Assembly: GCA_913030785.1 (NCBI GenBank)
Contig: CAJWER010000055.1
Span: 1 to 14,845 of the forward strand
Reading direction: 5' to 3'
DNA from: an uncultured Chloroflexota bacterium
GTDB taxonomy: Bacteria > Chloroflexota > Dehalococcoidia > Lucifugimonadales > CAJWER01
DNA length: 14,845 nt
The notes below the pieces were generated by a model. It ran no database searches, had not been told where the DNA came from, and worked only from the letters and a program-made list of their open reading frames with translations. Of the stretch, positions 1 through 6,787 are shown in pieces. Numbering within the stretch: the first letter of the stretch is position 1; each line of letters starts with the position of its first letter. A program made the translations under genes and the position numbers.

Positions 1-603
1 GTGGTGGCCTTCTTTGGAGTGACCTGGGTGCTTTTGTCCAGCGGCGACGGTATGACCGTGGGTGAGATCCTGGCAGGGTTTGTGCCTAACTTGGATCTTC
101 TCGTTGAGCCTGCCCCTGCGTACGCAGCTGAGTTGGCCGCTGCGCGCTTCCCCGACCCGGACACGACCCTCGTCGACTTCGGCCTCTCCGACTTCGCCGA
201 GGAACGTCACTACTTCAGCGAAGCGCTCCAGGCTCGGCGGCGGTACGTCGTGGCCCTTCCCCCCGGTTATCACCACGAGATTCAGGCCGAGACGCGATAC
301 CCCGTGATCGTCTTCCTCCACGGCAAGGGGCAGGCCGCGAGCGACCTGGCTCCAGCTGCGCTCGTGACCAGCGGCCTGATGCGGGACGGGGTGATGCCCA
401 AGGCGCTGCTCGTCTTTCCCGATGGTGAGTGCTGCGATCGCGACGTCGAGACGGGGCGGCGGGAGTGTGCTTGCAAGCGGACCGGGGATGGGAAGGCCTG
501 CGTCGATCCCACCTGCGAGGGGCCGGAGCACGTCTGCGAGACGCGGACTCTGCCCAAGCACAGCCTCACCGAGGAGTGCAACGGCAAGGACGACGACTGC
601 GTC
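1..603 (+). CDS. Esterase-like alpha/beta hydrolase fragment, cysteine-rich (partial, broken at 3' end)
   Basis: The reading frame is open from the window edge (GTG at base 1, possibly not the true start) to a stop at 801, but only about the first 195 residues look like one protein. Residues 79-110 carry an esterase pattern: RRRYVVALPPGY, then YPVIVFLHGKG (oxyanion-hole HG), then ALLVFPDGECC at 136-145. This resembles esterase-D/PF00756-type hydrolases. Residues 144-200 contain nine cysteines (for example CACKRTGDG), a secreted-protein style that I associate with Myxococcota. The GxSxG nucleophile elbow expected next is absent, because beyond about 575-625 the DNA is antisense to a sulfatase. 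Codon third positions are almost all G or C here, richer than the rest of the window. The host organism of this piece may differ from the remainder. The fold call is moderately sure; substrate is unknown. Confidence 0.5.
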
Positions 604-625
604 GACGGCGACGAGGAGCTCGAGC
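570..625. other. Junction of two truncated genes (chimera or rearrangement point)
   Basis: Left of this interval the plus strand reads as an esterase that lacks its second half. Right of it the minus strand reads as a sulfatase that lacks its C-terminal third. Both proteins lose recognisable family sequence inside the same few dozen bases. The plus frame stays open to 801 only because the antisense of the sulfatase happens to lack stops in that phase. The interval is a repetitive run of GAC/GAG-type codons, which could give microhomology for a misjoin. No transposon end or target duplication is visible. Confidence 0.6.
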
Positions 626-1428
626 CTGTCGAGTGCGTCGAGGAGCCAGCCGACGTATTCGTCCAGCTCGGTGATCATTCCGTAGTAGGCGGCCCGAGCC
701 CTGCGGACCCGCTCCTCGGCCACGGGAACGTCCAGTTGATTGAAGTACCGGAGCCCTTTGTAGACGTCGTGAAGGTTCTTCAGGTCTTGATCAGTGACTG
801 AGGGGATGTCTACCTGCTCGGGCGGGTAGACATCCCAGTACTTCTCCAGGGCCGTGAATTTCGGATGGGGTAATGAAAAACCGACGTAATACGCCCAGGG
901 CCGGTCCAGGGTCGTGGATGCGTGGTCGATGAAATCGACCGCGTTTTTGGCCAGGTCGGCATCGTGATGGCGCTCGACGCGCCGAACGCCATCCACCTGA
1001 CTGCGCTCGTCTGCCCGATAGATCAGCGGGTTGCGAAATAGGGACGTGATGTCCGGGTTGGTGTGGTGGCCGTTCTCGGTATCGGTCTCCTTGAATCCCA
1101 TGTCGAAGTCGTCATTGAGGTCCAGCTTCCCCGTCGCGTAGCATTCGTATCCCGCTTCCCTCAGCCACACAGCCCACGTTGGCTGGCTGCCATCCCACAC
1201 CGTCGAGTTGCAGAAGGAGTTCGTCTCGTGGGCGTAGAGCCCCGTCATCATCGACGCCCGGCCCGGCACACACACGGGACTGCCGCAATAGGCGTTGCTC
1301 ATCGTAACGCCGCGCTTTGCGATGCTATCGAGGTTGGGCGTCCGCACCATCGGATGACCAGCGTAGCCCGTGTACCGAAAGCTATGCTGGTCGGCGCAGA
1401 TAAAAAGTATGTTGGGCGAATTGGCCAT
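604..1428 (-). CDS. Type I sulfatase (formylglycine-dependent), truncated at C-terminus
   Basis: Reading from ATG at 1428, the protein begins MANSPNILFICADQHSF, the standard sulfatase opening with metal ligands D13 and Q14. Residues 53-63 are CVPGRASMMTG, the C-x-P-x-R signature in which Cys53 is converted to formylglycine. YATGK (97-101) supplies the conserved lysine, and SLPHP (185-189) matches the PH motif. Similarity continues through YYGMITELDEYV and LLDALDRLEL, to about base 610. The expected SDHG metal motif and C-terminal domain are missing because the frame then enters the unrelated esterase segment, where it stays open to base 1. Such enzymes cleave sulfate esters of sugars, choline or aryl compounds; substrate cannot be told. 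There is no leader peptide, so it is probably cytoplasmic. No clear Shine-Dalgarno precedes the ATG. It is divergent from the dehydratase at 1581. Confidence 0.8.
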
Positions 1429-1451
1429 GGTGTCGTACGGCAGTCTACCGC

Positions 1452-1463
1452 CGTGCATGCACG
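1452..1463. promoter_or_regulatory. 12-bp perfect palindrome in divergent intergenic region
   Basis: CGTGCATGCACG is a perfect 12-bp palindrome in the 152-bp space between the sulfatase start (1428, minus) and the dehydratase start (1581, plus). Its centre lies 29 bp upstream of the sulfatase start codon. The position suits an operator shared by the divergent genes, but no regulator is encoded nearby and no good promoter hexamers were recognised. The remainder of 1429-1580 shows nothing else convincing. Confidence 0.3.
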
Positions 1464-1580
1464 AAAGTCCACGGTCGCTGTCCGACACACCTACACCTGG
1501 TCATTGACCGCGTTCGCGAGTGGCACTAACATGGCTCCGCGGATACAGGACCTCGCTGTGGGCGAGCAGGATAGGACGCG

Positions 1581-2741
1581 ATGAAGGTCAGCGACGTACG
1601 GGTGTTCACGATCCATCCAGGGGTCGGGAAGAACCTGATGTTCGTGAAGGTCGAAACCGACGCCGGTATCGTCGGGTGGGGCGAGGCGTACACCCAGGCC
1701 GACCGCGACGGCTCGATATCCGCGCACATCGACGAACTTGCTCGTTACCTAGTGGATCGCGACCCCTTCCACATCCGGCATTTCACGCATGTTGCCTACG
1801 AGGACTTCGCCACCAAACGCGGAAGCATGGACTTCCACTCGGCGGTCAGCGGTCTCGAGATCGCATTGTGGGACATAGTCGGCAAGGCCCTCGATCAGCC
1901 TGTCTACAACCTGCTGGGCGGGCCAGTCAGGCCGCGCCTCAGGCTCTACGCCAACGGATGGTCGGGCGGTGCTTTATCCCCTGACCAGTACGCTTCAGCG
2001 GCCCATAAAACGGTCGCAGACCGTGGATTCACAGCTCTCAAGTTCGATCCGTTTCCCGGGCCCTGGCGACTCTACCCAGACCACGACGAGTTAGAGCAGG
2101 CCGCCGCCATCGTAGGGGCGGTGCGGGAGGCGGTTGGCCCCCGAGTGGAGCTGCTCATTGAGGTGCATCGTCGGTTGGCGCCCATGAATGCCATCCGGGT
2201 CGCGCGCATGATCGAGCAGTACCGGCCATACTGGTTCGAGGAGCCGTGCCCCGCAGAAAATCTGGACGCCATCCGCGAGGTCAAAGAAGCCACGACGATT
2301 CCCATCGTTACCGGCGAGGCGCTTTACACACGCACGGGCTTCCGGGAGGTTCTAGAGCGCCGGGCCGCTGATATCATCAACCCGGACATCTGCAACACGG
2401 GCGGTATTCTCGAACTCACCCACATCGCCGCGATGGCCGAGCCGTACTATGTTGCCGTTTCTCCGCATGGCTGGAACAGCACGTCGGTGGCCGCAGGCGC
2501 AGCGATTCATGCCTCCGCCGTCATGCCGAATTTCTTGATATACGAGTATGCGTTCAACGTGGAGGCTGTTTCGCGCGACATTTCCTTGGCGTACCTGGAA
2601 CCGGAGGGTGGGTACATCGAGTTGCCGAAAGGTCCGGGCCTGGGGGTTGAGCTGGACGAGGTGAAGCTCGCGAAGTACCCGTACCAGCAGTTCCCGGCCC
2701 GGGCGATCCGAACCGTCGAGGATGAGCGTAGGTACCACTAG
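1581..2741 (+). CDS. Enolase-superfamily (mandelate racemase/D-galactonate dehydratase-like) enzyme
   Basis: The 386-residue protein has usual family length: an alpha/beta capping domain (about 1-120) and a TIM-barrel domain. Barrel motifs in order are KFDPF (K154, D156), LLIEVHRR (E194, H196), WFEEPCPAEN (E220/E221), IVTGEALYTRTGF (E245), INPDICNTGG (D269) and VSPHGWNS (H296). E194, the Glu pair and E245 are the likely Mg2+ ligands; D269 and H296 would form the His-Asp acid/base pair. This set resembles acid-sugar dehydratases of the galactonate/mannonate group, which convert a sugar acid to a 2-keto-3-deoxy acid. The first ligand is Glu rather than the usual Asp. The ATG follows a weak purine-rich AGGATAGGA. 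A DHDPS-family lyase follows, as expected in a non-phosphorylating sugar-acid route. The substrate is unknown; a racemase role is less likely. Confidence 0.85.
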   Translation: MKVSDVRVFTIHPGVGKNLMFVKVETDAGIVGWGEAYTQADRDGSISAHIDELARYLVDRDPFHIRHFTHVAYEDFATKRGSMDFHSAVSGLEIALWDIVGKALDQPVYNLLGGPVRPRLRLYANGWSGGALSPDQYASAAHKTVADRGFTALKFDPFPGPWRLYPDHDELEQAAAIVGAVREAVGPRVELLIEVHRRLAPMNAIRVARMIEQYRPYWFEEPCPAENLDAIREVKEATTIPIVTGEALYTRTGFREVLERRAADIINPDICNTGGILELTHIAAMAEPYYVAVSPHGWNSTSVAAGAAIHASAVMPNFLIYEYAFNVEAVSRDISLAYLEPEGGYIELPKGPGLGVELDEVKLAKYPYQQFPARAIRTVEDERRYH

Positions 2742-2762
2742 AGGCGGCTGAAAAAGGGGTGT

Positions 2763-2785
2763 CCAGAGGGGCATCGCCCCTCTGG
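2763..2785. repeat. Perfect inverted repeat (10-bp arms, 3-nt loop), part of a G-run palindromic intergenic element
   Basis: CCAGAGGGGC at 2763-2772 and GCCCCTCTGG at 2776-2785 form a perfect 10-bp stem with loop ATC. It starts 21 bp after the dehydratase stop. A second short dyad (GGGGAC/GTCCCC) follows at about 2789-2809, and a third (GCGGGT 2837-2842, ACCCGC 2849-2854) after that. I have the impression of similar G-run palindromes as dispersed intergenic repeats in Dehalococcoidia-type Chloroflexota, but copy number cannot be checked here. It could also end transcription or stabilise the mRNA. No T-tract follows the stem, so a classic intrinsic terminator is unlikely. Confidence 0.6.
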
Positions 2786-2896
2786 CAAGGGGGACGGGGG
2801 ATGTCCCCCACTTGTAAATTTACTCAGGGTAGGTGGGCGGGTAGGAGCACCCGCTAGGTATTGAGATAGTTACCAAGCGATGCACAGAATATTGTT

Positions 2897-2903
2897 AAGG
2901 AGG
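2897..2903 (+). promoter_or_regulatory. Strong Shine-Dalgarno for the DHDPS-family gene
   Basis: AAGGAGG lies 8 nt before the ATG at 2912 and fixes that start. It is the strongest ribosome site on the left side of the window, which suggests high translation of this lyase compared with its upstream neighbour. Confidence 0.7.
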
Positions 2904-2911
2904 ATGACTTT

Positions 2912-3841
2912 ATGAATCGTGAAGAGCTTAAGAACTTGATGCGCGGGATTATCGTCGCGACGCCGACTCCCTTCGACGACAAATTCGAGATCGACCATGG
3001 CAAGATGGCGGACCTGACCGAGTGGTGGGTCGAGTCCGGGCTGGTCGAGGGCAAAGCCGTGATCAAGTGTGTTTCGGTGATGGGCGAGGTGCCCCAGCTT
3101 GCGGACGACGAGTGGCCCTTCCTGGTAAGAACCGTGGCTAGGGCAGCCAATGGGAAGGTGCCGGTAATAGGTGGAATCCATGGCAAGGACACAAAGAGGT
3201 CTATCGATGACGCCAAGAGGGCCCAGGAGATGGGCGCTATCGGGCTCCAGGTATCTCCTCCCTTGTTTAACGATCCGAACCAGGACGACATCCTGAGGTA
3301 CTTCGAGGCCCTGTCCGACGGAATTGAGATCGGCATCATGATCTACAACAATCCGTGGTACCCACATGGCGAGATCATGGCTGACACATTCATGAAGATG
3401 GCCGACTTCGAGCACGTGGTGGCGATCAAGTGGTGCCAGCCCCGCAGCTATGAATACGGCGAAATGGAGGCCCTTGCGCCCCACTTCAACATCCTTGAGA
3501 ATGGGACGAACATCGGAGAGTGCTTTCGACTGGGCGGCGTCGGTTTCCTCGATGAGCAGGCAACAGCCTACCCACAGCATGAGCTGGACATTCTGGCCTT
3601 CATGGAGGCTGGCAAATTTGACGAGGGACAGGCGTTGTGGGACTCCGTCACCAACCCGTTGCGCGATATCTATGTGAAAATGACGGAACGATCAGGGGGT
3701 CAGGCGCGCTTGAAGAAGGCCGTGATGGAGGCTATGGGCATGCCCATAGGATCAATGCGACCGCCTTCCTTGCCCCACTCGGAAGAAGAGTTGGACGAGC
3801 TGCGCGGGCTGATGCGCGGGTTCGGATGGCCGGTTCCGTAG
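2912..3841 (+). CDS. DHDPS/N-acetylneuraminate lyase family (PF00701-type) Schiff-base lyase
   Basis: This 309-residue protein has normal family length. ATPTPFDD (16-23) is the N-terminal family signature. IMIYNNP (142-148) carries catalytic Tyr145, and AIKW (171-174) carries Lys173, the Schiff-base residue. The family cleaves or dehydrates 2-oxo acids; members include dihydrodipicolinate synthase, 2-keto-3-deoxygluconate aldolase, 5-keto-4-deoxyglucarate dehydratase and aromatic hydratase-aldolases. The usual GTTGE loop, which supplies hydroxyls to the proton relay, is changed to VSVMGE (55-60), so a lysine-biosynthesis role is unlikely. Its place 170 bp after an acid-sugar dehydratase suggests it acts on that enzyme's 2-keto-3-deoxy product, perhaps as aldolase or dehydratase. 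The palindromic element upstream may separate the two transcripts. Family sure, substrate unknown. Confidence 0.85.
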   Translation: MNREELKNLMRGIIVATPTPFDDKFEIDHGKMADLTEWWVESGLVEGKAVIKCVSVMGEVPQLADDEWPFLVRTVARAANGKVPVIGGIHGKDTKRSIDDAKRAQEMGAIGLQVSPPLFNDPNQDDILRYFEALSDGIEIGIMIYNNPWYPHGEIMADTFMKMADFEHVVAIKWCQPRSYEYGEMEALAPHFNILENGTNIGECFRLGGVGFLDEQATAYPQHELDILAFMEAGKFDEGQALWDSVTNPLRDIYVKMTERSGGQARLKKAVMEAMGMPIGSMRPPSLPHSEEELDELRGLMRGFGWPVP

Positions 3842-3847
3842 CGAGCC

Positions 3848-3885
3848 CAGACGGCTGGCGTGTGCATAGGCAAGTTAGCCGTCTG
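3848..3885. other. Intergenic hairpin (9-bp perfect stem, extendable to 12)
   Basis: CAGACGGCT (3848-3856) pairs with AGCCGTCTG (3877-3885). Three further pairs (two G-U, one C-G) can extend the stem inward, leaving a 14-nt loop. It begins 6 nt after the lyase stop codon and ends 20 nt before the Shine-Dalgarno of the next gene. With no T-run it may act as an mRNA processing or attenuation element rather than an intrinsic terminator. Confidence 0.45.
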
Positions 3886-3920
3886 TCGAGTTGCCAGTTA
3901 ACATCAGGAGAGCGGACCAA

Positions 3921-5171
3921 ATGGTCAAGCCCAACTCAGGAATGACTCTTATCAAAGCCGCCATGCTGGTAGACGGCCAGGGAGGACCTGCCGTCGAACG
4001 GGGCGCTGTGCTCTTGGAGGGCGACCTGATCCGCGCCGTCGGACCTGGGGCAACCGTCGTGGCCCCGGAGGGAGCGGCTGTTGAGGAGCTCACATACGAC
4101 GGCGGGACGATCCTCCCGGGGTTTGTGGACAGCCATGTACACCTGATTGGCATGGGTGACGGTCGCGTCGGTGACGAGCTTACCACCCTTCCGGACGAGG
4201 TTCTGTCCCTACAGGCAGCCCGAAACGCGAGGGCCCACCTCCTCTCGGGCGTGACGACCGTCCGCGACTGTGGCGCCAAAAACCAGACGACGCTGATGCT
4301 GCGCCAGGCTATGGAAATGGGCATCACGCCCGGTCCAAGGCTAATCTTGACGGGGCGGCCCGTGGCGATCATCGGTGGACACCTGAGCTATTTTGGCATT
4401 CAGGCGACCGGGGTCGACGAGTGCCGAGCCGCTGTCCGTCAACTGGTCAAGGAAGGCGCTGACTTCGTCAAGATTACCGCCTCCGGAGGCAGCACCCGGA
4501 CGTCAATCTCGCTGCGCCCTTCGTTCAACGTGGACGAGCTGACCGCGATATGCGACGAAGTACACAAGTTCGGCAAGCATACGGCCGCCCACTGCGTAAA
4601 CACCCAGGCGATGGTGAACTGCTTGGACGCTGGGATCGACACGATCATACACGGACGGTTCGCTGAGCCCGATGGCTCCAAGATCTACTACGATGAGATC
4701 ACCGAGCGCATCGCGAAACAGGGCGTTTTCGTCAACTACAACCTGGGCGGGACCAGCCATCGAAAACTGATGCTGGAATCCAAGCGAGATTCTGAGGGGC
4801 TGACGGCGGATGAACAGACGCAACTGGACGGCGTACTGAGTCAGCTTGAGTCCGATCACGTCTTCCATCCGAGGATGCGGTCTCAAGGCGTAACGATCGT
4901 TTGTGGCTCAGACTCTGCCTGGGGTCCATACAAGATGGGACAGTTTCACTACGAGGTTGAGGCCCACGTCGACGCAGGCATGGCCCCGATGGAGGCTCTG
5001 GTGGCAGCCACGAGCGACGCCGCGAGGTCGTGTATGGTCGACCACGAGGTAGGCAGCCTGGAAGTTGGTAAGCAGGGCGATGTCCTGGTCGTCGTCGGCG
5101 ACCCTACGAAGGACATCACTGCTATCAGGAACGTCGCCGCGGTGTTCAAGGGCGGCCAGCGCGTCCGTTAG
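3921..5171 (+). CDS. Metal-dependent amidohydrolase (imidazolonepropionase/prolidase-like)
   Basis: The chosen ATG at 3921 gives 416 residues and has AGGAG at 3906-3910 with a 10-nt spacer. A TTG at 3891 lies in frame but has no ribosome site. The protein has the amidohydrolase fold: a small N-terminal beta domain, then GFVDSHVHL (H72, H74), DFVKITASGG (K184, probably carboxylated), AHCVN (H224), IIHGRF (H244) and GSDSAWG (D331). These are all six ligands and catalytic residues of a binuclear site. VTTVRDCGA (111-119) is typical of the branch annotated as imidazolonepropionase-like or Xaa-Pro dipeptidase-like, whose members hydrolyse cyclic amides, dipeptides or N-acyl compounds. It probably acts in the cytoplasm, as no signal peptide is seen. 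It follows the lyase on the same strand after a hairpin-containing gap of 79 bp. The substrate cannot be named. Confidence 0.85.
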   Translation: MVKPNSGMTLIKAAMLVDGQGGPAVERGAVLLEGDLIRAVGPGATVVAPEGAAVEELTYDGGTILPGFVDSHVHLIGMGDGRVGDELTTLPDEVLSLQAARNARAHLLSGVTTVRDCGAKNQTTLMLRQAMEMGITPGPRLILTGRPVAIIGGHLSYFGIQATGVDECRAAVRQLVKEGADFVKITASGGSTRTSISLRPSFNVDELTAICDEVHKFGKHTAAHCVNTQAMVNCLDAGIDTIIHGRFAEPDGSKIYYDEITERIAKQGVFVNYNLGGTSHRKLMLESKRDSEGLTADEQTQLDGVLSQLESDHVFHPRMRSQGVTIVCGSDSAWGPYKMGQFHYEVEAHVDAGMAPMEALVAATSDAARSCMVDHEVGSLEVGKQGDVLVVVGDPTKDITAIRNVAAVFKGGQRVR

Positions 5172-5229
5172 TTCCCGCCCGAACAGGCTAGGCTCCAGTA
5201 TGTGCGCTATCCGTTTAGCGACACCGCCC

Positions 5230-5805
5230 TCAGCGCAACTTGTCGAGAAGGTCAGTCAGCGGCCTGGCGAGCTTCCCAAACATCTGCGCCCCATCTCCGT
5301 CGACCTCGTCTTTTGAAAGCTCTCCGTGCACTGCACGGTTTCGCAGTTGCCGCATCATGTGGAGCAGACGCGCGTGGTCGTGTGAGAGATTGCTCCCCGA
5401 TTCGAGATACCTCAGCATGTCTACCGTCGAATCGAGATCGTCGGGCTCCGCTCCGACTCGCTCGGCGGCCCGCTCAATGCCCTGCTCGACGGTGCCCCAT
5501 GCGAGAGGTATTGCCGCGCCAGGAGAGACCTTTACGACACGCTCGACTTCGCGCTCGGCTCTTCGAGCAGACTTTACTCCGGCCTGTCTTGCCAGGTCTA
5601 ATAGTTCGTCGGCCAGTGGGCGAGTAGGGCGGCTGCCTCTTGGTGGCGAGCGACGACTTGAGGTGGGTTTCGTGGTGCGTTGTTTCTTACGCGAGCGTGA
5701 TTTCTTCGGCTTTCGTCGCAGTGCTCCCCGAACCAGCGAGAACACGATGAGGAGGAATATCCCTCCAACGATGATCAACACGGTCTGGGGTTCGAGTTGG
5801 TCCAC
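5230..5805 (-). CDS. Membrane-anchored protein with C-terminal HEPN-like RNRAVH motif
   Basis: This 191-residue protein starts at a GTG at 5805, 3 nt after the TAA of the metallo-hydrolase upstream, so the two are probably translationally coupled. Residues 8-25 form one hydrophobic helix (TVLIIVGGIFLLIVFSLV), followed by a strongly basic linker (residues 30-62), giving a cytoplasmic C-terminus by the positive-inside rule. The rest (65-191) is predicted helical and contains RQLRNRAVHGE (152-162). R155-x4-H160 matches the R-x4-6-H motif of HEPN domains, and similar motifs occur in DUF4145-type proteins. HEPN proteins are often ribonucleases or nucleotide-binding helical bundles, but the motif alone does not prove this. 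A plus-strand frame of equal extent exists opposite, but it is Ser/Arg-rich and featureless. Function unknown; no close family was recognised. Confidence 0.65.
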   Translation of the reverse strand: MDQLEPQTVLIIVGGIFLLIVFSLVRGALRRKPKKSRSRKKQRTTKPTSSRRSPPRGSRPTRPLADELLDLARQAGVKSARRAEREVERVVKVSPGAAIPLAWGTVEQGIERAAERVGAEPDDLDSTVDMLRYLESGSNLSHDHARLLHMMRQLRNRAVHGELSKDEVDGDGAQMFGKLARPLTDLLDKLR

Positions 5806-5808
5806 GGT

Positions 5809-6690
5809 TTAGGCCAGCACCAGCCGGCCGCCCGGGCTGAGTATGACGATGTCGGTCGTCGGCATGTCGTATCCCCGTGCAGCCAGCGCAGTGACGAACT
5901 CTGCGGGGTGGCCTGCCTGCGATCTCACCGGCGGGTGTGTATATCCGTAGTGGCAGGGCACCACGACCCTGGGCTGCAAGATATACGTCAGGAGCGCCGC
6001 GAATCCGACACCCAGGTTGGTGTCATTGATGGGTACAAGGAGATAGTCGACCTCCATCTGAGCGATGTGCGACTTGCCATCATGGTCAAAACGGCCGTCT
6101 CCCGGCAGATAGAAATTGCCGTGGACAGTCCGGACGAGGTATCCACACGCGTCCGAGTTGACCGCCGTCGCCACCGAGTTGGAGTGGTCAGCCGGCACCA
6201 CTTCCACGGAGAAATTGCCGTAGTTGTGAGTCTCGCCGTAGATTGCAGTCGATAGTAGGCTGCTAGTCAGGCCTGCCTCGGCCAGGCGTGGGTGGCAAGA
6301 CTCGGGAGCCACGACCTGTGGCCTTAGGTCCGCAATCACCCCAATCGCGTCGTCATCCAGGTGATCCTCGTGTCCGTGAGTGATGAAGACATGGTCGGCC
6401 TGCTCCACCTCCTCGGCAGTCAAAGGAGGTTCATGGACCTCCGTGGCTATGGAGTCCAGTTCATGGCGCTGCAGCTCAACCTGGTGGTGAGGGATCTGCC
6501 CGGTCTCTTGAATCCGCCGCCGTATTGTCTCGTAGTACCTGTGGGGCGAGCTCAGGACAGGATCAAGGAAGATGTACTGATTATCGAGCCTGAGTACGAA
6601 CCCGGCGTTTGGCAGCCGCCAGAGGGCATCGTAGCCCCGGTCTCGGTACAGCTCGTCTCGGATGTGCCTGACAGGTTGTTTCATTCGCAC
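5809..6690 (-). CDS. Metallo-beta-lactamase-fold hydrolase, UlaG-like
   Basis: The 293-residue protein contains THGHEDHLD (104-112), the HxHxDH motif with H105, H107, D109 and H110. The remaining dimetal ligands are H169 in ADHSN, D198 in GDGRFD and H247 in PCHYGY. All ligands are therefore present. Lack of a signal peptide and the overall order resemble UlaG-type cytoplasmic metallo-hydrolases (L-ascorbate-6-phosphate lactonase and relatives) rather than beta-lactamases. The start is taken as GTG at 6690, 10 nt after AGGAAGG (6701-6707, minus strand). An ATG two codons later at 6684 is the alternative and has a less favourable spacing. It is the first gene of a two-gene minus-strand unit with the HEPN-like membrane protein, and is divergent from the Gfo/Idh/MocA gene across about 97 bp. 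Likely a lactone or phosphoester hydrolase; substrate unknown. Confidence 0.85.
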   Translation of the reverse strand: MRMKQPVRHIRDELYRDRGYDALWRLPNAGFVLRLDNQYIFLDPVLSSPHRYYETIRRRIQETGQIPHHQVELQRHELDSIATEVHEPPLTAEEVEQADHVFITHGHEDHLDDDAIGVIADLRPQVVAPESCHPRLAEAGLTSSLLSTAIYGETHNYGNFSVEVVPADHSNSVATAVNSDACGYLVRTVHGNFYLPGDGRFDHDGKSHIAQMEVDYLLVPINDTNLGVGFAALLTYILQPRVVVPCHYGYTHPPVRSQAGHPAEFVTALAARGYDMPTTDIVILSPGGRLVLA

Positions 6691-6787
6691 AGAATAGCAT
6701 CCTTCCTGTAACCCTGGTGGTGGTCGCTGAGCCTCTTCCGGTGGTACAGTTTGCTCCAGCCAATGATGTCGTTAAATGGAGGCTAGG

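Noticed and set aside
604..801. Continuation of the esterase frame to the stop at 801
   Set aside because: These residues are the antisense of the sulfatase coding sequence (YYGMITELDEYV region), so the long plus frame is a product of the junction rather than one protein.
1063..1584. 173-codon plus-strand frame
   Set aside because: It lies opposite the sulfatase N-terminus, which has clear catalytic motifs, and its own translation shows no family features.
2870..3580. 236-codon minus-strand frame
   Set aside because: It is antisense to the DHDPS-family gene, which has a strong ribosome site and catalytic Tyr and Lys; no domain is seen in the antisense product.
3891..3920. TTG start adding ten residues to the 3921-5171 amidohydrolase
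   Set aside because: The ribosome site AGGAG at 3906-3910 lies inside this extension and is correctly spaced for the ATG at 3921.
5240..5812. 190-codon plus-strand frame opposite the HEPN-like gene
   Set aside because: It is Ser/Arg-rich with no motif. The minus-strand reading has a transmembrane helix, a basic linker, an RNRAVH motif and coupling to the upstream gene.
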